NCBI GenBank assembly: GCA_902775135.1
Contig: CACYKY010000001.1
Coordinates: forward strand, 1 to 64,000
DNA from: an uncultured Bacteroidota bacterium
GTDB lineage: Bacteria; Bacteroidota; Bacteroidia; Bacteroidales; P3
Direction: 5' to 3'
DNA: 64,000 nt
In this document: positions 51,810-61,288 of the stretch, in pieces
Numbering within the stretch: the first letter of the stretch is position 1
How the letters are laid out: every line of letters starts with the position of its first letter
Notes under the pieces: model-generated
Told to the model about the DNA's origin: nothing
Seen by the model: the letters and a program-made list of their open reading frames with translations, nothing else
Database searches by the model: none
Position numbers and translations under genes: made by a program

Positions 51810-53148
51810 CCACCACTTTACGTGTGGGGCGTTCGCCGATGCGAACCATGTAGACTCCCATGGGCAAAGCCTCGTTGCGCATGCGGCGGCCCATGATGTC
51901 GTACACGTACACCTCGTCTGTCGTCCCTTCAACCACGATGCAACCGTTGCCCGAATAGATGATGATGTCGGTGGCTATATCGCTGATTCCTAAGGTGCTG
52001 TCGGCCTCGAAATAGGCGGTCAGCACAGTGTCGCCGGTCAGCTGCAAGGTGTAGGGGTTGGCGGTGCTGCCATTGCTCCAGTGGCTGAAGCGGTAGCCTG
52101 TGTTGGCTGTGGCTTCGACGACGGCGGTGGAATCGCAGCGCACATCGCTGTGGTGATGCTGGATAACGGCGGCCGAACCGTGAGTCTCGTCCGAGGACGA
52201 TACGCTGACCGAAATGTCGATTACGGGGTCGCGCAGGTCGTCGCGATAGAAATACCACGCGGAGTTGCTTTCATTGGTATAATAATTGTCGTAGGCAGAG
52301 CAGTCGCTCAGGATGATTACCCTGCCCGGAGCATTGTCGTAGAAGGAGCAATGGTCCTCGAGGCTGTAAGGGATATAGGGTTTGGTTAGAGGCATCATGT
52401 ATACGGTGTCGAGGTTGTGGCACGAAATAAATGAGCTACCAATGAATCTTACCGAAGCGGGAATGGTGACCTTGGTCAGACCGTTTAAGCGGCAGCAGAG
52501 GTAGTCGGGTATATGTTTTACATTTTCGCCAAAGGTGAAGCTGGTGATATTGGGACAATCGAAGAACGGTGTGCTGGTGACACTTTCGCCGCCGAAAGTG
52601 CAGCTGTCGGCATTGAACACCACCGAGGTGAGGCCGCTGCAATACGAGAAGGCAAAGGAATAGATTGTTTTTAGGCCACTGCCAATAGTGACAGAGGTGA
52701 TTCCACGGCAGTTTTTGAAGGCATCGTGGCTGATGTAGTTGACGGAATCGGGAATGACGAGGTCACCGGTCAGTCCATTGCAATTCAAGAAAGCATTTTG
52801 ACCGATATAGGTAATGGTGGGGGAGATGGTGAGGGACGTCAGGTCCGAACAGCCTTTGAATGCAGAGTAATTGATTTTCTTGACCGGATAGGTGGTGCCG
52901 TAGTGGTTCACGCTGTCGGGGAGGACAAGGTCGCCGGTGGGTTTGGTGAAACTCGTCGGCCAGTGATCGGCATTGGTGCCCGGAAAGGTGATGACGATAG
53001 ACAGGTTGACACTGTCGAAATAATAGTAAAGTGTCTGTCCTGACGGTGCTACGACGGTGTCGGTGTAGTATTGCGTCTGCGCTTGTGATTGATGGGTGAA
53101 AATGCTGAGCAGCACTACGACTGCGAGAAATGGAACGTTTTTTTTCAT
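51799..53148 (-). CDS. BspA-type leucine-rich-repeat protein exported by T9SS
   Basis: A 449-residue secreted protein. Signal peptide 1-24 (ending SQAQT); LRR_5 (BspA/TpLRR) repeats about 75-290 (KINYSAFKGCSDLTSLTISP, YIGQNAFLNCNGL and similar); a TGYRFSHWSNGSTANPYTL segment of the InlB B-repeat/FIVAR-like type; and a C-terminal type A sorting tail (VYVYDIMGRRM, GVYMVRIGERPTRKVVV). The tail indicates export by the type IX system and surface anchoring. LRR proteins of this type often bind host or matrix proteins. The start at 53148 is used because the signal peptide begins there. Its 3' end overlaps the convergent amidohydrolase by 11 nt. Confidence 0.88.
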   Translation of the reverse strand: MKKNVPFLAVVVLLSIFTHQSQAQTQYYTDTVVAPSGQTLYYYFDSVNLSIVITFPGTNADHWPTSFTKPTGDLVLPDSVNHYGTTYPVKKINYSAFKGCSDLTSLTISPTITYIGQNAFLNCNGLTGDLVIPDSVNYISHDAFKNCRGITSVTIGSGLKTIYSFAFSYCSGLTSVVFNADSCTFGGESVTSTPFFDCPNITSFTFGENVKHIPDYLCCRLNGLTKVTIPASVRFIGSSFISCHNLDTVYMMPLTKPYIPYSLEDHCSFYDNAPGRVIILSDCSAYDNYYTNESNSAWYFYRDDLRDPVIDISVSVSSSDETHGSAAVIQHHHSDVRCDSTAVVEATANTGYRFSHWSNGSTANPYTLQLTGDTVLTAYFEADSTLGISDIATDIIIYSGNGCIVVEGTTDEVYVYDIMGRRMRNEALPMGVYMVRIGERPTRKVVVTQ

Positions 53149-53240
53149 ATCGATTTTTTTTAAATTGTTAATTTTTCGTTTTTCTGTATATATAGATGCA
53201 GAAATACCGTTTTTTGTCCGAAAATTTAACAATTTTTATG

Positions 53241-53270
53241 AAAAAAATCACCCAATTGACAATTGGGTGA
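53241..53270 (-). terminator. Terminator of the lipoprotein gene (minus strand)
   Basis: Stem TCACCCAATT / AATTGGGTGA (53248-53270) with a 3-nt loop, followed on the minus strand by a T run (53247-53241). It lies 40 nt after the stop of the gene at 53311-53910. Confidence 0.85.
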
Positions 53271-53310
53271 ACAACGAAGGTGATTGTATTTTAATACAAA
53301 TCTTTAATTA

Positions 53311-53910
53311 TCAACTCTTTCCGGTCTTCTGCTCCAGTTTGATGTAGTTGGGGAAGGGCACCTGGGTGGTGCCGACGCTGAGGCTGGGGCGCACGCGGAG
53401 GCCCACCTTCGACGAGATGCCGTCGCCGGCAAAGCTCGAAGCGAAGTTCTTCAGCGCGTCGAGGCCCTTCTGGGAGAAGAGTTGGCCGAGGTCGGTGCTC
53501 ACCGGCAGCGGCACCGTGGTGGTCGTCGAGGGCTTGATGGTGTAGTTGCGCGAGGAGACTCCGTTGGCCATATCGGTACCATCGATGGCCAGAATCCAAT
53601 CCAGGGCCGTCATAGCGGCCTGCGTGGTGGTGGGGTTCTTCACGTCGACATTGACGTTGAGGTTCAGCGGCACCTGCTTGCTCTGGTAGGCCGCCACGAG
53701 TTTCACAATGTCGGTGGCCGAGAGGTTGCCGTTGGTCAGATTCTTCACGTTGACGCCGGCAACGGAGACGTTGGAGACGTTCTTCAGGGCAAATTCGCAG
53801 TTGGCGAGATTGGCCACGCTGGAGAATTGTGAGGCTATTTGTGTGAGTATATCACACGAACTCAGCAGGATGGATCCTGCAAGGACTAATGCAAAGGTTA
53901 TCTTTTTCAT
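53311..53910 (-). CDS. Lipoprotein, LEA14/WHy-like fold suspected
   Basis: A 199-residue lipoprotein: signal with lipobox LLSSC (Cys19), then a beta-rich region (ALKNVSNVSVAGVNVKNLTN; VPLNLNVNVDVKNPTTTQAA) with the NVDVKNP pattern of LEA14/WHy-type domains, then a second beta-rich part (NYTIKPSTTTTVPLPVSTDL). It is probably periplasmic or in the outer membrane. The LEA2 assignment is by pattern and moderate in certainty. A -7 box stands only 4 nt upstream of the ATG. Confidence 0.7.
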   Translation of the reverse strand: MKKITFALVLAGSILLSSCDILTQIASQFSSVANLANCEFALKNVSNVSVAGVNVKNLTNGNLSATDIVKLVAAYQSKQVPLNLNVNVDVKNPTTTQAAMTALDWILAIDGTDMANGVSSRNYTIKPSTTTTVPLPVSTDLGQLFSQKGLDALKNFASSFAGDGISSKVGLRVRPSLSVGTTQVPFPNYIKLEQKTGKS

Positions 53911-53914
53911 GCTG

Positions 53915-53922
53915 CAAAGTTA
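53915..53922 (-). promoter_or_regulatory. -7 box abutting the lipoprotein start codon
   Basis: TAACTTTG on the minus strand ends 4 nt before the ATG. If used, transcription would start at or inside the start codon (leaderless mRNA). No -33 element is obvious, so chance occurrence is possible. Confidence 0.4.
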
Positions 53923-54084
53923 CAACTTTTTTTGAATATAAAAAGAAAAAAAATTCGCACCACCGTCCTACCAAGTCCGACCCGGGTCGGGGTTTGCTCC
54001 AGCCCTCTGCGCGATGCCGTACTGAAGTGACTCCGTCTACGCAGCTACATCTCGGAAAAGCAAGCGAGCTTGCTCTCCTCTCGA

Positions 54085-54128
54085 CTTCCGCTGCTCCCGC
54101 AGGCCATGTATCCTACGGAGCCAGGCAG
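54085..54128 (-). repeat. Reverse copy of the 37275 dispersed repeat
   Basis: It matches the reverse complement of 37275-37312 with several changes (shared CGCAGGCC, CGGAGCCAGGCAG). The partner end GTTTGCTCCA lies at 53992-54001, separated by an insertion of about 85 nt. Confidence 0.6.
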
Positions 54129-54133
54129 GAGTC

Positions 54134-54188
54134 GGAGTTGATACGGAGTTGTGTCGGAGTTGATACGGAGTTGTGTCGGAGTTGGTCA
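54134..54188 (+). repeat. 11-nt tandem tract, five units, upstream of glnS
   Basis: Five exact-period 11-nt units, alternating GGAGTTGATAC and GGAGTTGTGTC. It ends 122 nt before the glnS -7 box. Confidence 0.92.
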
Positions 54189-54309
54189 CTATTTGGTGTC
54201 GATTACCTGTTGTTTGCAGGGTGTTATTAATATTTGGTAATAAGTGGCTGGTTTATAGTTTTTTTGTGGTTTTGCTGGAGTTTTTTTTTCTCCTCTAAAA
54301 AAAAATTCG

Positions 54310-54317
54310 TATCTTTG
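54310..54317 (+). promoter_or_regulatory. glnS -7 box
   Basis: TATCTTTG matches TAnnTTTG, 53 nt before the glnS ATG. The -33 region is a T run without a clear TTG. Confidence 0.6.
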
Positions 54318-54370
54318 CATTTTTAGATTGTAAAAAATATTGTTTAAACATATATATATATCAAATCGTT

Positions 54371-56065
<1,695 letters not shown>

Positions 56066-56072
56066 AACGAGT

Positions 56073-56198
56073 ATGGGTTATGTTGCGATTTTTGTAGTCT
56101 TTCTGCTTATTTGGTTTTTTAGAGTCAGGCGCTTCCATTGGCTCACTGGAGAGTGGAAAGGTGACAAGAAGAAGGATACACAAAACAAGACTAAATAA
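56073..56198 (+). CDS. Small single-pass membrane protein (41 aa)
   Basis: A short ORF 7 nt after glnS and 9 nt before pheT. It reads MGYVAIFVVFLLIWFFRVRR and continues with a basic, hydrophilic tail (KGDKKKDTQNKTK). The N-terminal helix with positive residues after it predicts a membrane peptide with a cytosolic tail. The position between two synthetase genes with tight spacing supports translation. The function is unknown. One heptad-like unit (GTGGAAAG) occurs in it. Confidence 0.5.
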   Translation: MGYVAIFVVFLLIWFFRVRRFHWLTGEWKGDKKKDTQNKTK

Positions 56199-56207
56199 AA
56201 CAAATAT

Positions 56208-58688
56208 ATGAATATTTCTTTTGATTGGCTTAAAGAGTATGTGGATATTGAGGATATGACTCCTCAGGAACTGGACGACCTGCTGACTTTCTCCGGCCTG
56301 GAGGTGGACAGCATGGAAAAGATTGAGACCATCAAGGGTGGTTTGGAACATGTGGTGATAGCGCAGGTGCTGACCTGCGAGCCGCACCCCGACAGCGACC
56401 ACCTGCACCTGACCACCGTCGATGTGGGCGGTGAGCGTCCGCTGAACATCGTCTGCGGCGCCCCTAACGTGGCCGCTGGCCAGAAGGTGGTGTGTGCTCA
56501 GATAGGTACCAAGATCTACACCTCGGACACCGAATACTACGAAATTAAGAAAGGCAAGCTGCGTGGCGCCGTCAGCGAGGGTATGCTCTGCGCTGCCGAC
56601 GAGCTGCAGCTCGGCACCGACCACGCCGGCATCATGGTGCTGCCCGACGACGCCCCCGTGGGAATGCCCGCCAAGGAGTACTTCCACGTGAAGGACGACT
56701 ACCTGCTCGAGGTGGCCATCACCGCCAACCGCATGGACGCCATCTCGCACATCGGCGTGGCCCGCGACGTGGTGGCTGTGAGAAATACTCGCGAAGGAAA
56801 ACAGCTGAAGATCAAGTGGCCGGAGGTTGCTACCGACCTCACCCCCAAAGCTGCTGGCGAAGCCATCAAGGTGAGTGTCGAAGATGCAGAGTTGTGCCCG
56901 CGCTATACCGGTATCACGCTGCGCAATGTGAAGGTGGGGGAGAGCCCCGAGTGGCTGCAGAACCGCCTGCGTTCCGTAGGCCTGCGCCCCATCAACAACG
57001 TGGTGGACGTGACCAACTTCGTCATGATGGAGGTGGGTCAGCCGCTGCACGCTTTCGATGCCGACCAGATTGCCGGCGGCCACGTCATCGTCAAGCGCCT
57101 ACCGCAGGGCACCAAGTTCGTCACCCTCGACGGTGTGGAGCGCACGCTCGACGCAAGAGATTTAATGATATGCAACGAGCAGGAAGGCATGTGCATCGCC
57201 GGTGTCTTCGGCGGCCTGAAGAGCGGCACCACCATGGAGACCAAGAACGTCTTCCTCGAGAGCGCCTTCTTCAACCCCGTGAGCATCCGCAAGACCAGCC
57301 AGCGCCACACCCTGAAGACCGACGCCAGCTACCGCTATGAGCGCACCTGCGACCCCAACATCACCGAGTGGGCCCTGCGCCGCGCCGTGAAGCTTATCCA
57401 GGAGCTCGCCGGCGGCGAGATCTGCGGCCAGATGGTGGATCTCTACCCCAACAAGATAGAGCGCCCGACGGTGGAGGTGAACTTCCGCCGCATGTTCGAC
57501 CTCGTGGGTCAGGATATCCCGATGGAGGCCGTCCGCACCGCCCTTACCTCGCTCGACATCGAGATTGTCGGCGAGACCGCCGAGGGTATGACCCTCAAGG
57601 TGCCCACTTGCAAGGCCGACGTCACCCGCGAGTGCGACATCGTGGAGGAAATCATGCGCATCTACGGCTACAACAACATCCACATCGGCGAGACCGTCAA
57701 CAGCTGCCTCAGCTACGGAAAGAAGCCCGATCCGCGCAAACTGAAGAACGCCGTCAGCGACTACCTCACCGACAACGGATTCAGCGAGATTATGAACAAC
57801 TCGCTGACCAAGAGCGAGTATTACGAGGAGAACCCCGACTTCCCCGCCGACCGTTGCATCCCCATCCTCAACCCCCTCTCGAAGGAACTCAACGTGATGC
57901 GCCAGACGTTGCTCTATAGCGGCCTCGAGTGCATCGCCCGCAATATCAACTTCCGCATCCTCGACCAGAAACTCTATGAGTATGGCCGCAGCTATGTGAA
58001 GACCGACGAGGCCGCCAACCTGGAGCTGCCCGTCACCAAGCGCTTTAACGAGACCGAGCATGTCAGCATCTTCATGACCGGCAACATGACGCCCGAGAGT
58101 TGGAAGATGAAGTCCGCCGAGACCGACTTCTTCTACCTCAAGGCCTATGTGATGGACATCCTGCACCGCATGCGCGTCAACATGGGTCGCGTGGAGATGG
58201 TGCCGACGCAGTACAAGTTCTTCGCCGAAGGCCTCGACATCATCCAGCGCGACAGCAAGAAGCTGCTGGGCACCATCGGCCGCATCGGCCGCGAGACGCT
58301 CAAGAAGATGGACATCAAGCAGCCTGTCTATTATGCCGACCTCAACTGGACGCTGCTCCTCAAGCAGTACCCCACCAAGGAGGTGCTCTACCAAGAGGTG
58401 GCCAAGTTCCCCGAGGTGCGCCGCGACCTGGCCCTCATCCTGCGTAAGGACGTTACTTTCGCCCAGGTCGAGCAGGCCGCCATGCAGTGCGAGAAGAAGC
58501 TGCTCAAGAGCGTCAGCCTCTTCGACGTCTATGAGGGCAAGGGCATCGCCGACGGACATAAATCCTACGCCGTCAGCTTTATCCTGCAGGACAAGGACAA
58601 GACCCTCAACGACAAACAGATTGAGTCCACCATGGCCAAGATCCAGAAGACCCTCGAGACCCAGCTGGGCGCGAAGATTCGCGGATAA
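56208..58688 (+). CDS. pheT: Phenylalanyl-tRNA synthetase beta subunit
   Basis: An 826-residue subunit of the alpha2-beta2 enzyme for tRNA-Phe. Order: N-terminal start NISFDWLKEYVDIEDMTPQE, EMAP-type tRNA-binding domain (about 43-155, VVIAQVLTCEPHPDSDHLHL), B3/4 editing domain (about 215-390), B5 domain (about 415-485), a catalytic-like core and the C-terminal FDX-ACB anticodon domain (about 730-826, YQEVAKFPEVRRDLALILRK). The length matches Bacteroidota PheT. The alpha subunit gene is not adjacent, so the two subunits are encoded apart. A strong terminator follows. Confidence 0.96.
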   Translation: MNISFDWLKEYVDIEDMTPQELDDLLTFSGLEVDSMEKIETIKGGLEHVVIAQVLTCEPHPDSDHLHLTTVDVGGERPLNIVCGAPNVAAGQKVVCAQIGTKIYTSDTEYYEIKKGKLRGAVSEGMLCAADELQLGTDHAGIMVLPDDAPVGMPAKEYFHVKDDYLLEVAITANRMDAISHIGVARDVVAVRNTREGKQLKIKWPEVATDLTPKAAGEAIKVSVEDAELCPRYTGITLRNVKVGESPEWLQNRLRSVGLRPINNVVDVTNFVMMEVGQPLHAFDADQIAGGHVIVKRLPQGTKFVTLDGVERTLDARDLMICNEQEGMCIAGVFGGLKSGTTMETKNVFLESAFFNPVSIRKTSQRHTLKTDASYRYERTCDPNITEWALRRAVKLIQELAGGEICGQMVDLYPNKIERPTVEVNFRRMFDLVGQDIPMEAVRTALTSLDIEIVGETAEGMTLKVPTCKADVTRECDIVEEIMRIYGYNNIHIGETVNSCLSYGKKPDPRKLKNAVSDYLTDNGFSEIMNNSLTKSEYYEENPDFPADRCIPILNPLSKELNVMRQTLLYSGLECIARNINFRILDQKLYEYGRSYVKTDEAANLELPVTKRFNETEHVSIFMTGNMTPESWKMKSAETDFFYLKAYVMDILHRMRVNMGRVEMVPTQYKFFAEGLDIIQRDSKKLLGTIGRIGRETLKKMDIKQPVYYADLNWTLLLKQYPTKEVLYQEVAKFPEVRRDLALILRKDVTFAQVEQAAMQCEKKLLKSVSLFDVYEGKGIADGHKSYAVSFILQDKDKTLNDKQIESTMAKIQKTLETQLGAKIRG

Positions 58689-58705
58689 CAGGCCAATACA
58701 ATATG

Positions 58706-58745
58706 AATGAGGCCCGCGACGGAACGTCGCGGGCCTCATTTTTTT
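58706..58745 (+). terminator. pheT terminator
   Basis: A perfect 15-bp stem (58706-58720 with 58726-58740), 5-nt loop GGAAC, and a T run to 58745. Confidence 0.95.
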
Positions 58746-58773
58746 GCGTATTCTTCGGTTCATAATGAAAGAC

Positions 58774-58804
58774 AAAAAAAGCCCCACAAGATTCTTGTGA
58801 GGCT
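58774..58804 (-). terminator. Terminator of the lipocalin-like gene
   Basis: On the minus strand AGCCTCACAAG pairs with CTTGTGGGGCT (58794-58804 and 58780-58790) and is followed by a T run. It lies 20 nt after the stop codon at 58825. Confidence 0.85.
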
Positions 58805-58824
58805 GGTTGTTCTTTCGAGTTAAA

Positions 58825-59226
58825 CTACATTTTTACAAACTCTGCTGTCGATACATAGCGTTTGCCTTGTTCCTCGACAGGTTTGCTAGAGAATTTCAGT
58901 TTGTTTTCAGTGAGTTCATTGATGTCAAATTTATTCTGTTCGCCGTTGTCAAAAATCTCAGTTAATTCGCTCCCATTTACAGTGTAACTAACAGTTTGAC
59001 CATCGAAAATCATTTTGCCATCCTTTGTGAACTCGATAATCATGCCTACGACGGATGGGTCATTGCGTGTTGTTACCTCGTTTGTGGTTAAATTGGTGAT
59101 GGTTGTTGTGGATGCAGTACATTTCCATTTCCCCACGATGAGATCTTCGTTGTCTTTGGAACAGGATGTGGTCAGTCCCATTGCTGCGATGCAAAGCATC
59201 ATTGCCAATACTTTTAGCTTTTTCAT
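58825..59226 (-). CDS. Lipocalin-like lipoprotein
   Basis: A 133-residue lipoprotein: signal with lipobox LTTSC (Cys22), followed by DLIVGKWKCTAS, the G-x-W start of lipocalin-like domains common in Bacteroidota lipoproteins. A beta-strand-rich body follows (VGMIIEFTKDGKMIFDGQTV, KLKFSSKPVEEQGKRYV). The start at 59226 is chosen because the signal peptide begins there. The coding GC content is visibly lower than in neighbouring genes, which may mean recent transfer or weak expression. The function is unknown. Confidence 0.75.
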   Translation of the reverse strand: MKKLKVLAMMLCIAAMGLTTSCSKDNEDLIVGKWKCTASTTTITNLTTNEVTTRNDPSVVGMIIEFTKDGKMIFDGQTVSYTVNGSELTEIFDNGEQNKFDINELTENKLKFSSKPVEEQGKRYVSTAEFVKM

Positions 59227-59282
59227 ATTGTTGTGTATTATTAGTTCCGCTCTTCCGCGTCCCGTCGAGCAATAATATAAAA

Positions 59283-59462
59283 GAAGCGTGGCGCCGTATG
59301 CCGCTTCCTGCAAAGAGGTCCTGAGAATAACCTTGAAAAAAGAAGATGCAATAAGCCCACGCTAAAACGCGAAAGCCATTACACTAATTCTGTGTCACGA
59401 TGGAGTTTCTCAGGTTCCTTTGCACAGAACGCGTATAACGCTTCACGATTTCCTTTGAAATC
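59283..59462 (-). ncRNA. Candidate 6S-like structured RNA
   Basis: The minus-strand transcript folds back on itself over about 160 nt. Closing stem GAAGCGT/ACGCTTC (59438-59444 with 59283-59289), then CTTTGCA/TGCAAAG (59418-59424 with 59309-59315), then CCTGAGAA/TTCTCAGG (59407-59414 with 59320-59327), enclosing a 79-nt apical region with small hairpins. A U-rich tail (TTTTATATTA) follows the closing stem. A consensus promoter lies just upstream and no ORF is present. This rod with a large internal region resembles 6S RNA (including the Bacteroidales-1 type); SRP, tmRNA and RNase P motifs are absent. The identity is inferred. Confidence 0.6.
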
Positions 59463-59467
59463 GGCTG

Positions 59468-59498
59468 CAAAGATACGACAATTCTGCGGGGCGGCAAA
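59468..59498 (-). promoter_or_regulatory. Promoter of the candidate 6S-like RNA
   Basis: On the minus strand TTTG (59498-59495), a 19-nt spacer and TATCTTTG (59475-59468). The expected start is near 59461, at the first base pairs of the RNA. Confidence 0.75.
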
Positions 59499-59557
59499 AT
59501 TTATTTTTTGCAGAGGGTGGTAGTTAGACAATAATAGGGGAGGGTTTGCGTTAATAA

Positions 59558-60061
59558 ATGTGCATGAAAGGCTTGGAACAATACGACGTGAAGGTGCTGC
59601 TGGCGCTTGTGAAGAGTGTCAGCGGGCGGACGGATTTCTTCAGGGTGCTGGTGGAGGGGCCGCACCCCGAGTTGGCGGCCTTCAGCAACGCCATCCGCGG
59701 CGACGACGACGCGATGGTGTGGCTCTTCAAGCACAACTTCGCTTGGCTGGCCATCCTCAGCAACGCCTGCGACGGCGACGAGAGGGCCATCGACTGGGTG
59801 CGTAACGGTCTCACGCCCGTCAACCTGCGGTTCGCTCTTGCTTGTCGGCACGATGTGGAGTCGCTGAAGTGGCTCTACCAGCGCAAGTTGGGTGTGCTGT
59901 TGCTGCTGGTGCGCGAGGTGGAGAAGTTCCTCAAATACCAGGAGAAAGAGTACACGTGGCCTTATGTGATGCACTTTGGCGGCCACTACCGCGCGATGAA
60001 GGAACTGGAGGAGTGGCAATCCTCCACCGCAGATAAGAACAATACCGAAGAGACCTCTTGA
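59558..60061 (+). CDS. Conserved protein of unknown function (167 aa)
   Basis: A 167-residue, largely helical soluble protein without signal peptide. Notable parts are YDVKVLLALVKSVSGRTDFF, ELAAFSNAIRGDDDAMVWLF and HNFAWLAILSNACDGDERAI; the helix pairs look repeat-like (ankyrin- or HEAT-like spacing near DDDAMVWLFKHN, DERAIDWVRNG and DVESLKWLYQRK). GC3 and composition match real genes here. I do not recognise the family. ATG at 59558 or 59564. The stop codon is in the loop of the terminator. Confidence 0.7.
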   Translation: MCMKGLEQYDVKVLLALVKSVSGRTDFFRVLVEGPHPELAAFSNAIRGDDDAMVWLFKHNFAWLAILSNACDGDERAIDWVRNGLTPVNLRFALACRHDVESLKWLYQRKLGVLLLLVREVEKFLKYQEKEYTWPYVMHFGGHYRAMKELEEWQSSTADKNNTEETS

Positions 60062-60081
60062 TGCGAAGGTCTCTTTTTTTT
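60049..60081 (+). terminator. Terminator overlapping the stop codon
   Basis: Stem AGAGACCT (60049-60056) and AGGTCTCT (60067-60074), 10-nt loop that contains the TGA stop (60059-60061), then an eight-T run. Confidence 0.88.
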
Positions 60082-60126
60082 CGCGACATCGGCATCCCAT
60101 CACTCGTACCATCTGCGACCAGGGTC

Positions 60127-60181
60127 GGAGTTGGGTCGGAGTTGGGTCGGAGTTGATACGGAGTTGATACGGAGTTGGTGG
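60127..60181 (+). repeat. 11-nt tandem tract, five units
   Basis: Five exact-period 11-nt units (GGAGTTGGGTC and GGAGTTGATAC types), 100 nt before the next gene. Unit, copy number and orientation are as at 54134-54188. Confidence 0.92.
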
Positions 60182-60280
60182 GTAAGTGGTGTTGTTTTTT
60201 TATTTGTTATAAATGTTAAAAATACGCACAATAATTTTCGTGTTTTTGAGTTATAGATTTTAAAATAATATAGCGAGAAA

Positions 60281-61276
60281 ATGATAAGAAAAGAGAATAC
60301 TCGTCCGCAGAAGAACGCTGAGGATAAGAAGCCCCAAAAGCAAGGCACGCGTGCTGGAACGAAACGCGGCGAGACCGCTGCGCGCAAGAAGTCTGACGAC
60401 GGGGAGTCCCGGAGGGGTGACGGAAAGACCTTCGACAGGTCGACCCGTACGAGCCGTCAGGAGGGGAAAAGGCCTGCGGGGCTGCAGAAGCCCTTTAAGC
60501 AACGCGAACGAATGGGAGCGAAGCCCGTTAAGCAGCAACCCCGGGAGCCCCACGCCGAGGGTGCCATGCGACTGAACAAGTACATCGCCCATGCGGGCAT
60601 CTGCTCGCGCCGCGAGGCCGACGAGCTCATCGCCGCCGGCAGCGTGAAGGTGAACGGCAAGGTGGTCACCGAGATGGGCTACCAGGTGATGCCCGGCGAC
60701 GAGGTGCAGTACGGCGGCGAGAAGCTCCGCAGCGAGCGCCTGCGCTACTTCCTCCTCAACAAGCCAAAGGGCTTCATCACCACCACCGACGACCCGCAGG
60801 AGCGCCGCACGGTGATGATGCTCATGGACGGCTGCTGCGCCGAGCGCATCTATCCCGTCGGCCGCCTCGACCGCGCCACCACAGGCCTGCTGCTCTTCAC
60901 CAACGACGGCGAGCTGGCCAAGAAGCTTACGCACCCCTCCACACAGGTCTATAAGATATACCAGGTGGAACTCAACAAGCCCGTCACCAAGGAGGATATG
61001 AAGAAGCTCCTCGACGGCATCGAGCTGGAGGACGGCCCCATGCATGTGGATGATATACAGTATGCCGCCGTCGGCAAGACCATCGACAAGCGCATCGTGG
61101 GCGTGGAGCTGCACAGCGGCCGCAACCGTATCGTGCGCCGCCTCTTCGAGGCCCTCGGCTACGAGGTCCACAAGCTTGACCGCACCACCTTCGCCGGCCT
61201 CACCAAGAAAGACCTGCCCCGCGGCCGCTGGAGAGAGTTGACAGAGAAAGAGGTGGGCTTCCTGAAAATGATATAA
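60281..61276 (+). CDS. Pseudouridine synthase (RluB/RsuA type) with basic N-terminal extension
   Basis: A 331-residue rRNA pseudouridine synthase. Residues 1-93 are a Lys/Arg-rich, disordered extension. The S4 domain (about 95-155, MRLNKYIAHAGICSRREADE) and the catalytic domain (about 160-320) follow, with the catalytic Asp in PVGRLDRATTGLLLFTNDGE and KIYQVELNKPVT. The target in E. coli RluB is 23S U2605; the exact site here is not known. The basic extension is common in Bacteroidota homologues and may bind rRNA. Confidence 0.9.
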   Translation: MIRKENTRPQKNAEDKKPQKQGTRAGTKRGETAARKKSDDGESRRGDGKTFDRSTRTSRQEGKRPAGLQKPFKQRERMGAKPVKQQPREPHAEGAMRLNKYIAHAGICSRREADELIAAGSVKVNGKVVTEMGYQVMPGDEVQYGGEKLRSERLRYFLLNKPKGFITTTDDPQERRTVMMLMDGCCAERIYPVGRLDRATTGLLLFTNDGELAKKLTHPSTQVYKIYQVELNKPVTKEDMKKLLDGIELEDGPMHVDDIQYAAVGKTIDKRIVGVELHSGRNRIVRRLFEALGYEVHKLDRTTFAGLTKKDLPRGRWRELTEKEVGFLKMI

Positions 61277-61288
61277 CAGAAAAGCAGG

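Larger units (their letters stand above)
53911..54370. other. Intergenic region upstream of glnS
   Basis: A 460-nt divergent spacer with a palindrome CCGACCCGGGTCGG (53977-53990), pieces of the dispersed repeat (53992-54000 and 54085-54128), an 11-nt tandem tract (54134-54188) and the glnS -7 box (54310-54317). No coding ORF is supported. Confidence 0.65.

Noticed and set aside
53936..54370. Insertion sequence remnant upstream of glnS
   Set aside because: There is no transposase-like frame and no terminal inverted repeats of useful length; only short dispersed and 11-nt repeats.
59283..59462. SRP RNA, tmRNA or RNase P RNA for the structured segment
   Set aside because: The GNAR-type SRP apical loop, the tmRNA tRNA-like ends and tag frame, and the RNase P core sequences are not seen.
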